From NCBI GenBank assembly GCA_040766885.1, contig JAXGPP010000002.1:124001-188000 (forward strand): a stretch of 64,000 nucleotides of DNA. Direction: 5' to 3'. Position 1 is the first letter of the stretch, and each line of letters begins with the position of its first letter. The notes under the pieces are model-generated. The model was not told the origin of the DNA, searched no databases, and saw only the letters and a program-made list of their open reading frames with translations. Position numbers and translations under genes: made by a program. The stretch comes from JAXGPP01 sp040766885 (GTDB lineage Bacteria; Planctomycetota; Planctomycetia; Pirellulales; Thermoguttaceae). This document shows, in pieces, positions 1 to 15,000 of the stretch.

Positions 1-3000
1 CAGGTCGCCGTCGATGCCGGTGGGAGTGACGCTGAACGTAAGCTGGGTTAGGGTGTGGTCGGGGTCGACGGCGTCGACGAGCCACGCGTACTCGCGGCCA
101 ACGAGGGCCACGTTCCGGGGCACGTTGCGGATGACGGGGGGCTGGTTGGGTGGCGTGGGCTGGACGTTGATCCAATAGCCCTGGCTGGCCGAAAGCCCCC
201 AGGGATCGGTCGCCATGAGCGTGATGAAATAGGAGCCCGCCTCCTCGGGTATCCAGCGGGCCAGGCCGGTGTCGGGGTCGATCGCCAAACCGGTGGCGGA
301 AGCGGCGGAGAACGTCACGCGTTGGCCGTCGGGGTCGGCGGCCCCGGCGTGGTAGGCGTAGGCCTTGCCCACGGTGGCCCAGGTGCGGGCCGGCGTGGTG
401 AAGTAGGGAGGCCGGTTCAAAGTCACGTCGATCGTGTAGGGCTGCACGGCCGACGCACCGTAGGCGTCGATGGCCTTGATGCGCACGGCGTGCGTGCCCA
501 AGTCCGACTCACCCGCCGCCCAGACGACCAGGCCCGTATCGGGGCCGATCGTCATGCCGGCCGGACCTTCGAGGAGTTGCCAGCGGACGGTGTGCCCCTC
601 GGGGTCGGTGGCTGCGGCCTGATATATGTAAAGCTCGCCGGCAACGCCGTGCTTGACGGGCGTCGAGGTGATCGCCGGCGCGCCGTTGGCCGGCGGGGCG
701 GCGACGACGTGGATGCGGTAGCTGCGGTCGACCGTGTGGCCACCCGGGCCGTCGCTGACGCGGACGCTGAACTCGTGCGGGGCGGCCGGAGCGGTGATCT
801 GGGCGACGGTCGGCGTCCAGGAGAGCCAGTTGCCCGGCGAGGCGGGCATGGTGAGCCCGGCGATCGCGCTGGGGTTCAAGAGCTCGAACGTGAGCGGATC
901 GCCGTCGGGATCGACGGCGTCGACGCGGTCGGCGAACGCCGCGCCGACGGGAATTGTCATTTCGACCAATGTGTCGAGCACGGGCGGCTGGTTGGCCGGC
1001 TGGTCGGTGACGTGGAGCCGGTAGTGCTGCCAGGCGGTCTGGCCGTCCTGGTCGGCGGCCCAGACGACCACGTCGTAGAGCCCCAGCACTGGGACCGTCC
1101 ACTCGATGAGCCCGGAGGCCTCGTTGATCGTCATGCCGGCGGGGGCGGCGGACGGATCGAGCCAGTAGCGGGCCATGGGCTCGGTCGGACGGAGCGGGTC
1201 CTGGGCGTCGGCGTCGTAGGAGTAGACGCCGGGGATCCGCGCGACGCGGACAGGCTCGCTGACGAAGACCGGGGCGTCGTTGGAATTGGCCACCGTGATC
1301 GTGAGCTGCTGGAGCGAGGTGCCGCCGCGGCCGTCGTCGGCGCGGACACCGGCGTAGACCACGCCGGTCACGGTTGCCGCGGGGGTCCAGACGAGCCTGC
1401 CCGACAGGCGCTCGACGGCCAGCCCCGCGGGGCCATAGGCCAGCGAGTAGGTGAGCGGGTCCTGGTCGGGGTCGCGAGCGACCACGGTGTGGTCGAGCGG
1501 GTCGGCGGCCGTCGCGGCGATCGAAGCCGGGCTGGTGAAGTACGGCGCGCCGTTGGGGACGAGGCGCTCGATGAGACCGAAGCTCGGGCCGGTCAGGTTC
1601 TGATCGACGAGCACGGTCGCCGGTGGCGGCTCGACGAGCGTCGTCTCGAACCACCCGGCGACTGGCTCGACGCGGAGCACGTGGCTGCCGGCGAGCAGGC
1701 CGGCGAGCACGTACTGGCCGGCGGCATCGGTGGCGTCGAAGGCTTCGTCGGCGTCGCGGCGGCGGTTGCCGTTGCGGTCGACATAGACAATGCGGGCTTC
1801 GAGCCCCGGCTCGCCGCCGTCATAGAGGGCGTTCTGGTTGGCGTCGCGGAACACCGTGCCGGTGATCGACAGCGGCGCCGCCGCGATCACGGAGATCGTG
1901 AACGTCTGCACGTCGAAACCGCCGCGGCCGTCGGCGGCGCGGACGCTCACCGTCTGGCCGTGGACCGGCGCCGGCCACTCGATGAGGCCGGCGTTGATCG
2001 TCATACCGCCAGGCGCGGGCGGCACGATCTCGAAGGAGACCTGGTCGCCCGGATCGGGGTCGGCCGCCGCGACCTGGTAGCGGTAGGTCGCGCCGGCGAG
2101 CACTTCGGTTACCGCCGGGCTGACGATCACCGGCGGATGGTTTTCGGGCTCGGCCGAGACGCGCACCGTGAACGACTGCCGGGTGAGGACCGGATCTCCG
2201 GCCGGGTAGCCGTCGGTCGCAGTGACCACCACCGTGTGGTCGCCCACCTGGTCGGCGGCCGGCGTCCAGGCGATGAGCCCGGTCGCCGCGTCGATCGTCA
2301 TGCCGGCCGGGTATTGCTCCAGGGCATAACCTGGCACGTCGCCATCGGGATCGGAGGCGTCGGCGTCGTAGGCGTAGGCCGCCGCGACATGGGCATTCAC
2401 CACCGGCAACGAGTCGAAGACTGGCGGCCGGTTGGGCACGGGCGCGTGGACCACGAGCGTGAACGACTGGGTGGCCGTGCCGCCGCGGCCGTCGCTGGCC
2501 TCGACGCTCACCGAGTGGCTGCCCAGCGAGGACTGGGCCGCGGGCCAGACGACAAGGCCGCGGGTCGGGCTGCCGGGCGTGCTGTCGATGGCCATACCCG
2601 GCGGCGCAGCCACGAGGCGGTAGCTCGGCTGGTCTCCGTCGGGGTCAATTGCCAGGGCCTGGTAGCGGTACTCGCGGTCGTCGGCCACCGAGACGGGCGG
2701 CACGGAATTGAACTGCGGCGCGTGGTTCGCTGCTCCCACGAGCACCAGGTCGTAGGTGAAGGGAACGCGGTGGGGATTATTGAACGAGAGCGTCGCCAGG
2801 GCGGTTGTCTCGGCGGGCGAGAAGACGCCGTCGGCCACGAGATCGGTGATGTCGAAGTAGGGAATCCCCTCGCGCGACACGCCGTCGGGCTGGAACACGT
2901 GAACGCCGGGATGGCTGATGTTGGTGATGCCGAGGAGGACCGGCCCTGTGACCGCGTAGGGGCCGGTGTTGGTCAGGGCCGCGTCGGCGTAGAGCACGTT

Positions 3001-6000
3001 TTGGCCAGGGTGGAACGACGTGCGGTGGTATTCGGTCGTGAAGTGAGCCAGCGACGGGAGGTCGCCCCAGGCCGGAGCGGATGAGTCGGCGCTCGTGCCG
3101 ACGAGCGTGTGGCTCGTGGTGGCGGTGTGGCCGCGGACGTCGACGGCGGCGAACTGGAACGTGTTGCGGCCCGGCAGGAGCGTCACCTGGGTGAAAAACG
3201 CCCCGCCGGCATCGAGCGCGTCAACCGGCCGGCCGTCGATCATTACGGTGGCCAGGGGGAACTCGGGCTGTCCGGTCACCGCGTGCCCGGCAATTACGAC
3301 GGTCGTGCCGGCGAAGAATTGACTTTCGTGGGCGGGCGAATCGATCTGGATCTGCGGCGGCACCGAGACCGAGTTGATGACCAGTTGCTGGAGGCTGGGC
3401 ACGTCTTCGGCCGAATTTGATTCAAAGACGACCTGCACCTGGAAGTAGCGGCCAGCGACGTTCTGGAGCGTCTCGCCCGAGGCAACCTTGCGGTACGGCG
3501 CAAGATCCAACTGATCGAGGCTGTTTGCGGCGCGGGCCCGCAACTCGATCGAACTACTGCCGGGAGTGGTGGTGTCGGCAATGACGTTCAGCCAGGGTGT
3601 GTCGGCCAGTTCTCCGTCGACGGTGTGCGTCCAGGTACCGTCGGACAGGGCGTTCCATGACACGAAGCCCGTCATGTCGCTGTAGGTGTAGGGGTTCGCT
3701 CCTTCGCCGAGACTGACGGTGGCGACGATCACGGGGATCTTATAGCCGTACTGGTCCTCGGGGCCTTCGTCAGGATTGGGATCGATGCACGTCGCCACAT
3801 TGGTCGTCCCATCGGGTGCCCAGATCTTGCCGTTCGCGTCGACTCCCACGGAGTGGATTCCTTGGAAGCCGCCGATGACGCCTGCGGTGACGTGCGGCAG
3901 AGGATTAGAGGGCGTGGAGGCTGGATCGGGCGCGAGGTGCCAAATGCTGGAGGCGTTGTATCCTTGGTTCGGGTAACCCGCCACCCAGACATGGCTGTTG
4001 CCGTCCACGGCGAGTCCCTTGAGGAACTGGTTGGCGAGCGACGACGGCTTAGTGTAGCTGTTCAGAACATTGCCTAGCGGGTCGAGTTCGTAGAGAACGC
4101 TGTTTCCCGCGTGCCACACGTGGCCCGTATTGGGGTCCAATGCGATGCCATAATCGCCCGTATTGTTTCCCAAGACCTGCCCCACGCCGGGTGGGTTGAT
4201 CGTGCTGGGGGTGAATCGAAGCAGCCCTTGGCCGTAACGCGCCGACCACAAGACGCCATTGCCATCGACAAAGCCGCCGTAGCCGCCGGCGTCGTAATCG
4301 AACTGTGTGCCGTCAATCCGCTGGCCCGTTTCGCCGCTCAGTTTCTCGTGCCAGTTGTAGTACACCGTTACGGGGTCGACCCAAACGCCGTGCTGGCTGC
4401 CGACCCAGACGTCGTTGTTGGCATCGACGGCCACCAACCGGACCGCCGCCGGCTTGGTCCGCGTATAGTTAAGAATCAGTTCGTCTTCGGCGGTGGAGAC
4501 GCCGCCGAGCGTGTCGTCGCCCATACCGTCTTGATTGCCATCAGCGTTGCTCCACGAGAGAATGTTGCCCAAGCCGCGCGAGGTGCGTATCAGGCCATCG
4601 CCGTCGCGGTCGACGGCGGTCGAGTAGTCGAACGGACCCTGGAGGTATTCGCCGTCATCATCCGCCTGGAAGAACCACTCTCCGCTGACCCATGGATTGC
4701 CGGACGAATCCACTTTGTTGCCCCGCTCACCGCCGATAACCACGCCGATCCGCGTGACCGATCCCATGGGCACGCCGTTCACGCTTTGGAACTCGTCGCG
4801 GTTGCCGACCCAGACGTTGCCCAAAAGGTCGACCGAAGTTCGCGAGGGGTTGTGCCCCATGACGAGCGGATCTGATCCGTACCCCCAACCGGGAGCCGTG
4901 TTGTACTCCCCGATGATCTGGCCTGTGCCCACGTCGATCCGGATGATAGTGCCCCGGCTGGAGGCGGGCACATTGATGAACGGGAGCAGGCCGGGACCGG
5001 GGGCGACCCAGCGGACCTCGTCCGGCACTGCGGTCGCCGTGACGTTCGCCAGCCGCCCTTCGTGGAAGTCTTCCGTGGTCGTGAACACGAACGAGCCGGT
5101 CCTGTCAAACTGCTCGTTGTCGTCATTGACAATCGTGCCCACGGCGAATGTCCGGGAACCCGTGCCGAACTCGATGTCGTTGCTGGTCAATTCGACCACG
5201 AGCAGTTCGCGGGCCGCCGGGGTGCAGTCGCCATGAACGATTACGTCGATCCATCGCTCCGTCGCGCCCTGGGGGAACGTGATCGAGCCGCTGGCCGCGG
5301 TGTAGTCGTAGGGGGCGACCGCCGTGCCGTCGATCGTGACGAAGTCGACGTCGACGGCGTGCGATAGCGCCTGGGACAGCGCTACGCGGAACGAAAGGAG
5401 TCGCGTGCCGCTGTCACCCTCGACCACCGAGGCATCGCTGAGTTGGACGTCGAGCAGGACGTCTTCGTCGGCAATGGTGAGCGTAGCGGTGCTGGGCGAG
5501 CCGATCGAATAGGACGGAAGGACGCCGCAGCAACTGCAAGCCGAATCCGTGGCAGGCTGGAGCGTGATCTGGACAGTCTCGTCGGGTTCGACCTTCCCGT
5601 CGTCATAGCCCTCGCGCGGGTCGACGGGAATATCAATCGTGGACTGACCATCGAGGAAGACGACCTCGCCGTTGTTGTCGCCCGGACCGGTTCCAGGCAG
5701 ATAGGGGAAATCGCGGCCGTTGGTGGCGGTGGAGACGGCGTCGAACGAGTAGTTCACTGCGAGGCTGCCGGCGGTCACGTTGCGGCGGAGGCGGAAGTAC
5801 CCCGCGGTGACGCCCTCCTGGGCGTTGGCGAAGGAATCGATCCGCACGACGGGCTGATCGTCGTCGATGATGGTGAGCGTGGCGCTGGAAGGCGAGCCGA
5901 GAACGTATTGGGCAGGGCCGCAACTGCTGCCGCATCCGCTGTACAAAGAAATGCGGACCGTCTCGTCTCCTTCGCGCAGCGTCTCGTTGACGGCGATCAC

Positions 6001-9000
6001 CGGGATATCGACGGTTTCCTGGCCGGCGGCGAACGTCACCACACCCGACAGGTACGCGAAATCAGCGCCATTGAGCGCTGTCGACACATAATCATCGTAG
6101 AGGTAATACACCGTGAGCGCGGTAGCCGCCACGTCCCGCCGCAAGCGGAAGTAACCGGCCGTCCCGCCCTCCGCGGCATTCTGCCAGGAGTCGATGTGGA
6201 CCGTCGGCGCCTGATCGTTGTCGGTGATCGTAAGCGTAGCGCTGGAAGGCGAGCCGAGCAGATAGGCAGCCGGGCCGCATCCGCAGCTGCAACCACTCTG
6301 CAACGCAATACGGACCGTCTCGTTCCCCTCGACCAATGTGTCGTCGAAGCCGCCGGTCGGAGCCACCGGGATATCGACCGTTGTCTGGCCGTCGCCGAAC
6401 GTCACCTCGCCGAAGGGGTCGTACTCGCCTGTGCCCGGCAGGTAGGCAAAATCGGTCCCGTTCTCGGCGGTGGAACTGTACTCATCGAAGTAGTACGAAA
6501 CGGCAAGCGATCCCTCGCTCGAATCTCGGCTGAGGCGGAAGTAGCTGGAGCCCACACCTTCCTGGGCGTTCGGCCAACTGCTGATCCAGACGGTGGGATC
6601 GGCGATGTCTTCCGGTGCCAGATTGCCCGGGCCGAGGAGGAACGTACCGCTGGCTGCGACGGGAGCGGTGCTTGACCGCCGGTCGACCGCAGACGCGTAG
6701 CGGTACACGTTTCGCGTCGTCCGATCGACGGTCCACAGGTCGTCCGAGGAGCCGGTCGGATCGTTGGTAATCCCCGCAGCGTTTCCATTGGCGCCGTCGA
6801 GTTGCCAGCTTCCCAGCAGGACGCCCGTGCTGTCGTAGACAAACACCTTGTCGGCCCCGTCGTCGCTGATCCAGATCGTCGTGCCATCGGTGGTGATTCC
6901 GGTCGGCGAAGCGTTCTCCGCGACGAGCGCAAAACTCGACGTTTCCGCCTGCGTGCCGGAAGTCCGAGTGGCGCCGCCGCTGTAGAACAACACGCGGCGC
7001 TGCTGAGGAGCCGCGTCGACGATCCACAGGTCGTCGCCGTCGGTCGCCAGCCCCTCCGGCTGCGCAAGCCCCTGGGCCTGCCACGAGCCGCGGAGTGATC
7101 CGTCGCGGTTGTACACGAACACGTTGCCGCTTGCCCCACCCTCGATGACCCACAGTCGATCGCCCGCCGCATTGCTCGTCGCGCCGCGAGGATTGCTGTT
7201 TCCCGCGGCCAGACCGGCCCCGTCGACGGGATTGCCGTTGTCCTGATAGCGGAAACTCGTGCCCGCGCTGCTGTCGACCACGTAGAACTTCACCGCGCTG
7301 ACGACAATAGTCACGGTAATGACGTTCGAGTCGGCCTGGCTGTCGTTGGCCTGGTACGTGAAGCTGTCAAGGCCGACGAATCCGTCGCGGGGCTTGTAGG
7401 AGAATGAGCCATCGCCGCCCCAAGCGGTGATAGCGCCTTCCGTGGGAGAGTTGACCACGATGGCCATTAGCGTGTCGCCCTCGGAGTCCGTGTCGTTGGC
7501 CAGCAGGCCGGGCGCAGCCACGGTCAGCATGTTGTCCACGGAGAGCGCAAAGCTATCGGCCACGGCGATGGGAGTATCGTTGATCGCCTCGACGGTGATT
7601 CGGACCGTGGCGACATTGCTCAAGGTCAGTTCGTCTGAGTTCTGGTAGGTGAAGCACGTGACGCCGTGCCAGTCGGATTGGGGCGTGAAGGTGAATGATC
7701 CATCGGTGTCGAGAATGAGCGTACCGTGTGCCGGATCGGGACCAGACAGGAGGATTGCCTGAAGCTGGTCTTGGTCCAGGTTGGTGTCGTTATCGAGGAC
7801 TCCGCTGGGACCGACGGCGAGCGTCCGGTCCTCGCCGATGCTGTAGTAGTCGTCGTTGGCGAACGACGGATCGTCAACGCCCACGACCACAATCGTCACC
7901 AAGGTTGGAGCAGAGAGCAACTCGCCGTCACTGGCCTGGTACGTGAAGAAGTCAACACCGCAGAAGTTCGTGTTGGGCCTGTAGGTGAACGAGCCATCCT
8001 CATTGAGCACGAGGCTGCCATCGGCGGGGCCCTGAGCGAGATGGGCAGCGAGCATTTCCCCTTCAACGTCGACGTCTCCGAGCAGCACGCCCTCTGCCGC
8101 GGCGACGGTGAGGACTCCGTCTTCGTTCACTGAGTAGCTGTCCTCGCCGGGCCGCGGCGCATCGTTCACCGGCTCGATCACCAATTGGACGGTTGCAGGA
8201 GATGAATACTGCTGGCCGTCGAACGCGGTGTAGGTGAAGCTGTCCGCGCCAAAGAGATCGTCGGCCGGCTCGTAAGTGAACGAGCCGTCGGCGGTCCAGG
8301 TGAGCACTCCACCGCCGGAATAGTGCACCTCGGCAACGGTGATCGTCGGACTGTCGACGTCCGTATCGTCGGCCAGCACTCCCGGCGCAGCGACTGTCAG
8401 CGGTATGTCTTCCACAAGCGTGTAACTGTTGCCCGCAGCCACGGGCGGATCATTGAACGGGGCGACGTCGATCGCCACCGTTCGCACGTCACCGAGCGCG
8501 ATGCCGTCAAACGGCTGATAGGTGAAGCTGTCCGTGCCGTGGAAATTGTTGTCCGGTTGGTAGGTGAACGAGCCATCGGTGAACCACACAAGTACCCCGT
8601 CGCCGGAATAGTGCACCTCGGCAACCGTTATTGTCGGGCTGTCGACGTCCGTGTCGTTGGCCAGCAGGCCGAGGGCAGCCGAAACCGTGAGCGTTCCGTC
8701 CTCGTCCACCTGGTAAGCATCGTCCACGCCTACCGGCGGATCGTTCACCGGATCAACGGTGATCTGAACCGTGGCCGTAGTGCTGATATTCCCGCTAGGG
8801 TCGCGCGCCAGGTAGGTGAAGCTCGTCGTGCCGTAGAAGTTCAGCGCCGGCGCAAAGGTGAACGGGCCATCGGCACACAGAGTCAACACCCCGTGTCCGA
8901 TCGGCGGGCCGGCGACCAGTTCCGCCTGGAGTACGTCTCCCGGATCGGCGTCCGAGTCGTTGGCCAGCACCCCCGGCGCGGCGATCGAGAGCAGCAAGTC

Positions 9001-12000
9001 CTCCGCCACGCTGTAGCCGTCGCTGGCAGCGACCGGCGCGTCGGGAAGCGGCAAGACGTGGATCGTCACGGTGACCACGTCGCCTGTCGCGACCCCGTCC
9101 GTAGCCTGATAGGTGAAACTATCGGTGCCGAACCAATTGGCATCCGGCACATAGACGAACGAGCCGTCCGTCGCGAGATCGGTGGCAAGCGTGCCGTGGC
9201 TGGGTGGACTGACGCGTTGCGCGGTCAGCAGCGTCGTCTCTCCCGGATCAGGATCGTAGTCGTTGGCTAGCACACCGAGAGTGGAGACGACGAGCGGCAC
9301 ATCCTCGTCGGTGGCGTAGGTGTCGGGAACTGCGGTGGGAGCATGGGTCACGTGGATCATCACGTTGGCCTCGCCGCTGAGCGCTTCGCCGTCGGTCGCC
9401 CGATAGGTGAAGCTCTCGACGCCGACGAATCCCGCCGGCGGCGTGTAGGTGAAAGAGCCGTCGGCGGCCCAGGTGAGCACTCCAATGCCGGAATAGTCCA
9501 CCTCGGCAACCGTGATCGTCGGACTGTCGATATCGTCGTCGTTTTCGAGGACGCCCGGCGCCACCATGGCCAGCGAACTCATGACGCCGGCCAGAAAGAC
9601 ATAGCTCTCGCCGGTGACCTCCGGTGGATCGTTGACCGGATTGACCGTGATCGTAACCGTGGCGGGCTCGACGCTGGTGGTCTCGTCGTCTGCGGCGTAA
9701 TAGGTGAAGCTGTCGATTCCGAACCAGTCGTCGCCGGGTGTGTAGGTGAACGAGCCGTCAGAGTTCGGGACAAGGGTGCCGTGCGCCGGCGTGCTCCACT
9801 GCACCGCCCCTAGCGTGTCTTCGGGATCGTCATCATTGTCGTTGGCCAGCACACCAGGGCCGGAGATGTACAGAACATGGTCTTCGTCGACCGTGTAGCT
9901 GTCGCCGGCGGCCACGGGCGAGTGGTTGTCGGAGATCACGTTGATATAGACCGTAGCCGTGTTGCTCAGGTTTCCGTCGGGGTCGCGTGCCCGGTAGGTG
10001 AAGCTATCGGTGCCGAACCAGTCTCCGTCGGGCGTGTATGTGAAAGAGCCATCGGAGTTGGGGGCGAGCGTCCCGTGTTCCGGATCGGTGACCGTCCCTG
10101 CTTCTACAGTCAAGAGCGCCGTTTGTCCGGAATCGGCGTCGGTGTCGTTAACCAGCACGCCCCGCGCCGGAACAGTCAGGGTCGCATCCTCGGCGATGCT
10201 GTAGCTATCGTTGTTGGCTACAGGGGCATCCGGCATCGGGAGCACGATGATCGTGATTGTTGTATTGGCCCCGTAGCCCCCGGCATTATCGTAGGGCCGG
10301 TAGAGGAAACTCGTCGTGCCGTTCCAATTGCTCGCGGGCACGAACGTGAATGCGCCCGTGTAGCTGAAAGCGGTCACCGCACCGTGTGACGAATTCGGGC
10401 TACTGCGCTTCTGTGCGCGGAGCGTCGGCCCGTCGGTCGGATCGTCGTTGGCCAGGACACCCGGCGCGGTCACCACCAAGGGAACGTCTTCGTATGTCGT
10501 GTACGTGTCGGCAAACCCGATGGGCGGATCGTTGACCGACGTGACGGTGATCGAGACCGTGGCGACATTGCTCAGATTTCCGTCCGGATCGAGTGCCCGG
10601 TAGGTGAAGCTGTCCGGACCGTAGTAGTTGGGGGACGGCCGATAGGTGAAAGAACCGTCGACGCCAAGCGGAGGATCAAGTGTCCCATGGGTCGGACCGG
10701 CGACGATCTCTGCGGTCAAGAGCGCCGTCTGTCCGGGATCGGCGTCGGTATCGTTAACCAGTACACCCCGTGCCGGCACAACCAGGATCGAATCCTCAGC
10801 GATGCTGTAGCTGTCGTTGACGGCCGTAGGCAGATCGGGAACCGATGCGACGGTAATTGTCACCGTCGCCGTGTCCGATTCGTTGAACCCGTCTTTGATG
10901 CGATAGGTGAAACTGTCGGTACCGAACCAGTTCGGCTGCGGGCTATAGCTGAATGAACCGTCGCTGTTCGGCGTGAGCGTGCCATGAACCGGTTGTCCCC
11001 ACTCAACGATTTGCGGCACCTCACCGGGATCGACATCGTTGGCCAGGACGCCGGGGACGGAAACGACCAGCGGCGTGTCCTCCAAGGTGGTGTAGGCGTC
11101 ATCCACAGCGTCCGGGGCGTGGTTGACGGTGATTGTCACTGTCGCCGGGTGGCTTTCAAAGCTGCCGTCAAATGCCTTGTAGGTGAAATCGGCGACTCCG
11201 CTGAATCCTGGCGGTGGCTCGTACACGAACGAGCCGTCGGTGTTGGGATCGAGCGTCCCTTGCGCCGGTGTGCTCCAATCCACCGCCTGTAACGTGTCGC
11301 CGAGATCGACATCCCTGTCATTCGCCAATACCCCGGGAGCCGCGACGACGAACTGCCCCGAAGGATCGACAAGGTAGTAGTAATTGTCCGAAGCAGCTTC
11401 CGGCCGATCTGGGACCGAGTCCACCGTGATCGTCACCGTGGTCACGTTCCCCACCGTCATGCCATCGAACGGATGGTAGGTGAAGCTATCGGTGCCGAAC
11501 CAGTTGCCGTCGGGTGTGTAGGTGAAAGAGCCATCGGAGTTGGGGACGAGCGTCCCGTGTTCCGGTGCGTTCCAACCCAGCGCCTGTAACGTGTCGCCCG
11601 GATCGACATCGTCGTCGTTGGCCAGCACGCCGAGGGCGGCCGAGACCGTGAGCATCCCGTCCTCGTCCACCTGGTAGGCGTCGTCCACGCCCAGTGGCGA
11701 ATGATCGACGGTGATCGTCACCATGACCGAATCGCTGGACACCGTCCCGTCAGCGGCATGGTAGGAGAACGACTCCACGCCGGCGAATCCTGCTGGTGGG
11801 TCATAGACAAACGAGCCGTCCGGGTTGAGCGTCACCGCGTTGGACGGCGTATTCTGGTCGAGGTGAGCCGTCAATGGATCGCCGTCGATGTCGACATCGT
11901 TGACCAGGACGCCCGGAGCCGTGATGGAAAGCAGGCCCGCCGCATCGACGATATACAGATAGCCGTCAGCGAGAGCCACCGGGGGATCATTGATCGGGGC

Positions 12001-15000
12001 GACGGTGATCGTCACGGTTCGCACGCTTCCCAGCGCGATGCCGTCGAACGGCTGGTAGGTGAAGCTGTCCGTGCCGTGGAAGTTGTTGTCCGGTTGGTAG
12101 GTGAACGAGCCATCGGCAAACCAGCTGAGTACACCGTTGCCGGAATAGTGCACCTCGGCAGCCGTGATCGTCGGGCTGTCGACGTCCGTGTCGTTGGCCA
12201 GCAGGCCGAGGGCAGCCGAAACCGTGAGCGTTCCGTCCTCATCCACCTGGTAAGCATCGTCCACGTCTACCGGCGGATCGTTGACCGGATCGACAATGAT
12301 CTGAACCGTGGCCGTATTGCTCAGATTCCCGTCGGGGTCGCGCGCCTGGTAGGTGAAGCTCGTCGTGCCGTAGAAGTTCAGCGCCGGCGCGAAGCTGAAC
12401 GAGCCGTCCGCACTGGGCGTCAGCACCCCGTGTTCGACCGGCGGACCGGCAATGATTTCCGCGGTCAAGAGCGCGACTTGTCCCGGATCGGCGTCCGTGT
12501 CGTTGACCAGTACCCCCGGCGCGGTGATCGAGAGCGGCGTGTCCTCCGCCGCGCTGTAGCTGTCGTTGGCCGCCATCGGCGCGTCGGGAACCGGCGAAAC
12601 ATGGATCGTCACGGTAGTGATATTGCCGTCGGCTGCGCCGTCATTGACCCTATACGTGAACGAGTCCGTCCCGAAGAAATCATCTCCCGGCAGATAGGTG
12701 AAGCAGCCGTCCTCGTTCAAATGGATTGTCCCAGTTCCCTGGTAGGCCACGAGAAACGCGTGGATCTCGTCCCCTTCGACGTCCGTGTCGTTGATCAGCA
12801 CCCCTGGCGCGGATACGACGAGCGGGTTGTCTTCATCGACGTCCTGGTACTGGGGGCTTGGATAGCTGTCTGCTGCGGCCACCGGCGCGTCGTTGATCGG
12901 CATGATATCGATGGTGACTGTCGCTGGCCCGCTGTAACCAATCCCGTCGTACGCAAGGTAGGTAAAGCTGTCCAGGCCGTGGTAATTAGCCTCCGTCACG
13001 GTGTAGACGAACGACCCATCCACATTCGGCAACAGGGTGCCGTGCGCAGGAGCGGTGAACTCCGTTGCCGTCAGCGGATCGCCTTCGGCGTCATAGTCAT
13101 TGACGAGCACACCGGCACCGGCAGGTACAGTGATCGAACCATCCTCGTCGACGCTGTAACTGTCGGGGTGGGCCAGGACATCGTTTTCGGGATCCACCAC
13201 GACCGTCACTGTGGCCACGTTGCTGTCCGCCTTACCGTCGTTGACTTGGTAGGTGAACGAATCTTCCCCGACGTAGTTGGGATCGGGCGCATAGACGAAA
13301 GAACCGTCAGGATTGACGTTGGCTGTCCCATGGCTCGCAGGAGTCACTCGCCGGGCGGTAAGCGGGTCGCCCTCGACGTCGGAGTCGTTCGCCAACAGCC
13401 CTGGAGCGGCGATCGACAGCGAAGAGTCCTCCGAGATCCTGTACATCGCCCCCGCGTCGTCCGCGGCCTCCGGCCGATCGTTGATCGGCTCGACGGTGAT
13501 CCGCACCGTCGCGACGTCGGTGTGGCCGGTCGTACCATCGGTGATCGTGTAAGTGAAGCTGGCGGGGCCCGAGTAATTGGGCGGAGGCGTGTACTCGAAG
13601 CGTGCTGCTTCGACGAGTATTAGCGTGCCCGGGATTCCGGTGGCGTCATAATCGACAATCGTCAGGGCGTCTTCCAGGTCCGGCTCCGCGGTGTCGTTGG
13701 CGAGGACGTCGAGCGTCGTGAGCTGATCCTCGCCGATCGTGTAGCGGTCGTCACGCGCCGTGGGCCGGAAATTGAACATCAAACGAACCTGGCTCCCCGT
13801 GTCGTCGTCGTTGTTGACCAGCCGCAGCATCAGGCGATAGCGGTCACCGGGGGTGAGGTTCGCAATGTCCAGGTCCACGCACTCCTGGCCGGTCGATGCC
13901 GACGGACCGGTTGCCACCGGCTCCTCTTCGGTCTGGTTGAAGTAGCTGTCGCGGCCGGCTTCTATCGGCAGGGCGACCGGTTGGCCGTGCTCGTCGACCA
14001 GTGCTACCTCGAAGTCATCGTTGATGAAGTCACGATCGCTCGTGTCGAACGCGGCTTCGTACGTGAAGCGGAACAGGCCGGGATCCCGGGGGATGTCGAC
14101 GTTCCGCTCCAGCGACACGTAGAAGGAATCGCCTTCGCGGAGGACAAAGGAGTCGAAGACCGGCCCCGACTCAAACGTTACCGAACCTTTGCTCGCCGGT
14201 GACCCGCCACTCTCGACGATTGTCCATCCTTCCAGGCCGTTGCTGACGAGACTCGTGATGGAAAACGATCCCGGCCCGCCGGGATCGACGATCACACCGT
14301 TGACCAGGCCGTCGGCGTCGCCACGACCACCATCCACGAGATAGAGCGTGATGCGATTGTCTCGAATCACCGCACCCGTCTGGCCGTCGAAGTCAAACCG
14401 CGACATCCGGCCGCTTTCCGGGTCCTGCTTGAGATAGGCATCCGGCCTCGCATCCTCAGGCAGCAGCATCTCGACGGTCGTCGCACCTCCCGGCGCGATG
14501 CCCACAATCTCGAAATCGAATAAACCATAGGGCAAGTCTACCCCCTTCACGTGCCGCGCACTTTGCCGTGACATCTTGGCGTTCTTCAGTGCATGGCCGC
14601 CAGAGACCAGCGTCACGAACTGGCGGCCCCGGGCCGAAGGGAGACTTGCCACGTTGGCCTGATGGCGATCCAGAACCCCGTCGCGATTGGCATCGCCGCC
14701 GGATGGGCCGAGTGACTCGACATCGTCAGCGATCCCGTCCCGATCGGCGTCCGCTCCGTCGTGAATGGCCATGGGCTCGGAGAGCGGGCTGGCTGCTCCC
14801 CGCACCAGCCGGGCTTGGGCCACGATCCGGCCGTCGGGTGTCACCTCGGCGTCCACAAGGGCCTTGAAGCTTGTCACTCTGGAAGCGTCCTGCACGACCG
14901 TCGTCGAGCCCAATAGACGCTTCGGCTCGGCGTGTCGTGACCGCGGCTTTTCCATGATCTCAAAAAACTCGATGGTGATCTGAGAGCCGGCAGGGAGGTT

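Noticed and set aside
55..3084. 1009-codon plus-strand open frame
   Set aside because: It is the codon-aligned antisense of the giant gene. Its translation is Arg/Gly/Val-rich noise, whereas the minus strand reads clear Ig-like repeats. The same holds for the plus frames at 8323-9270 and 11701-13623.
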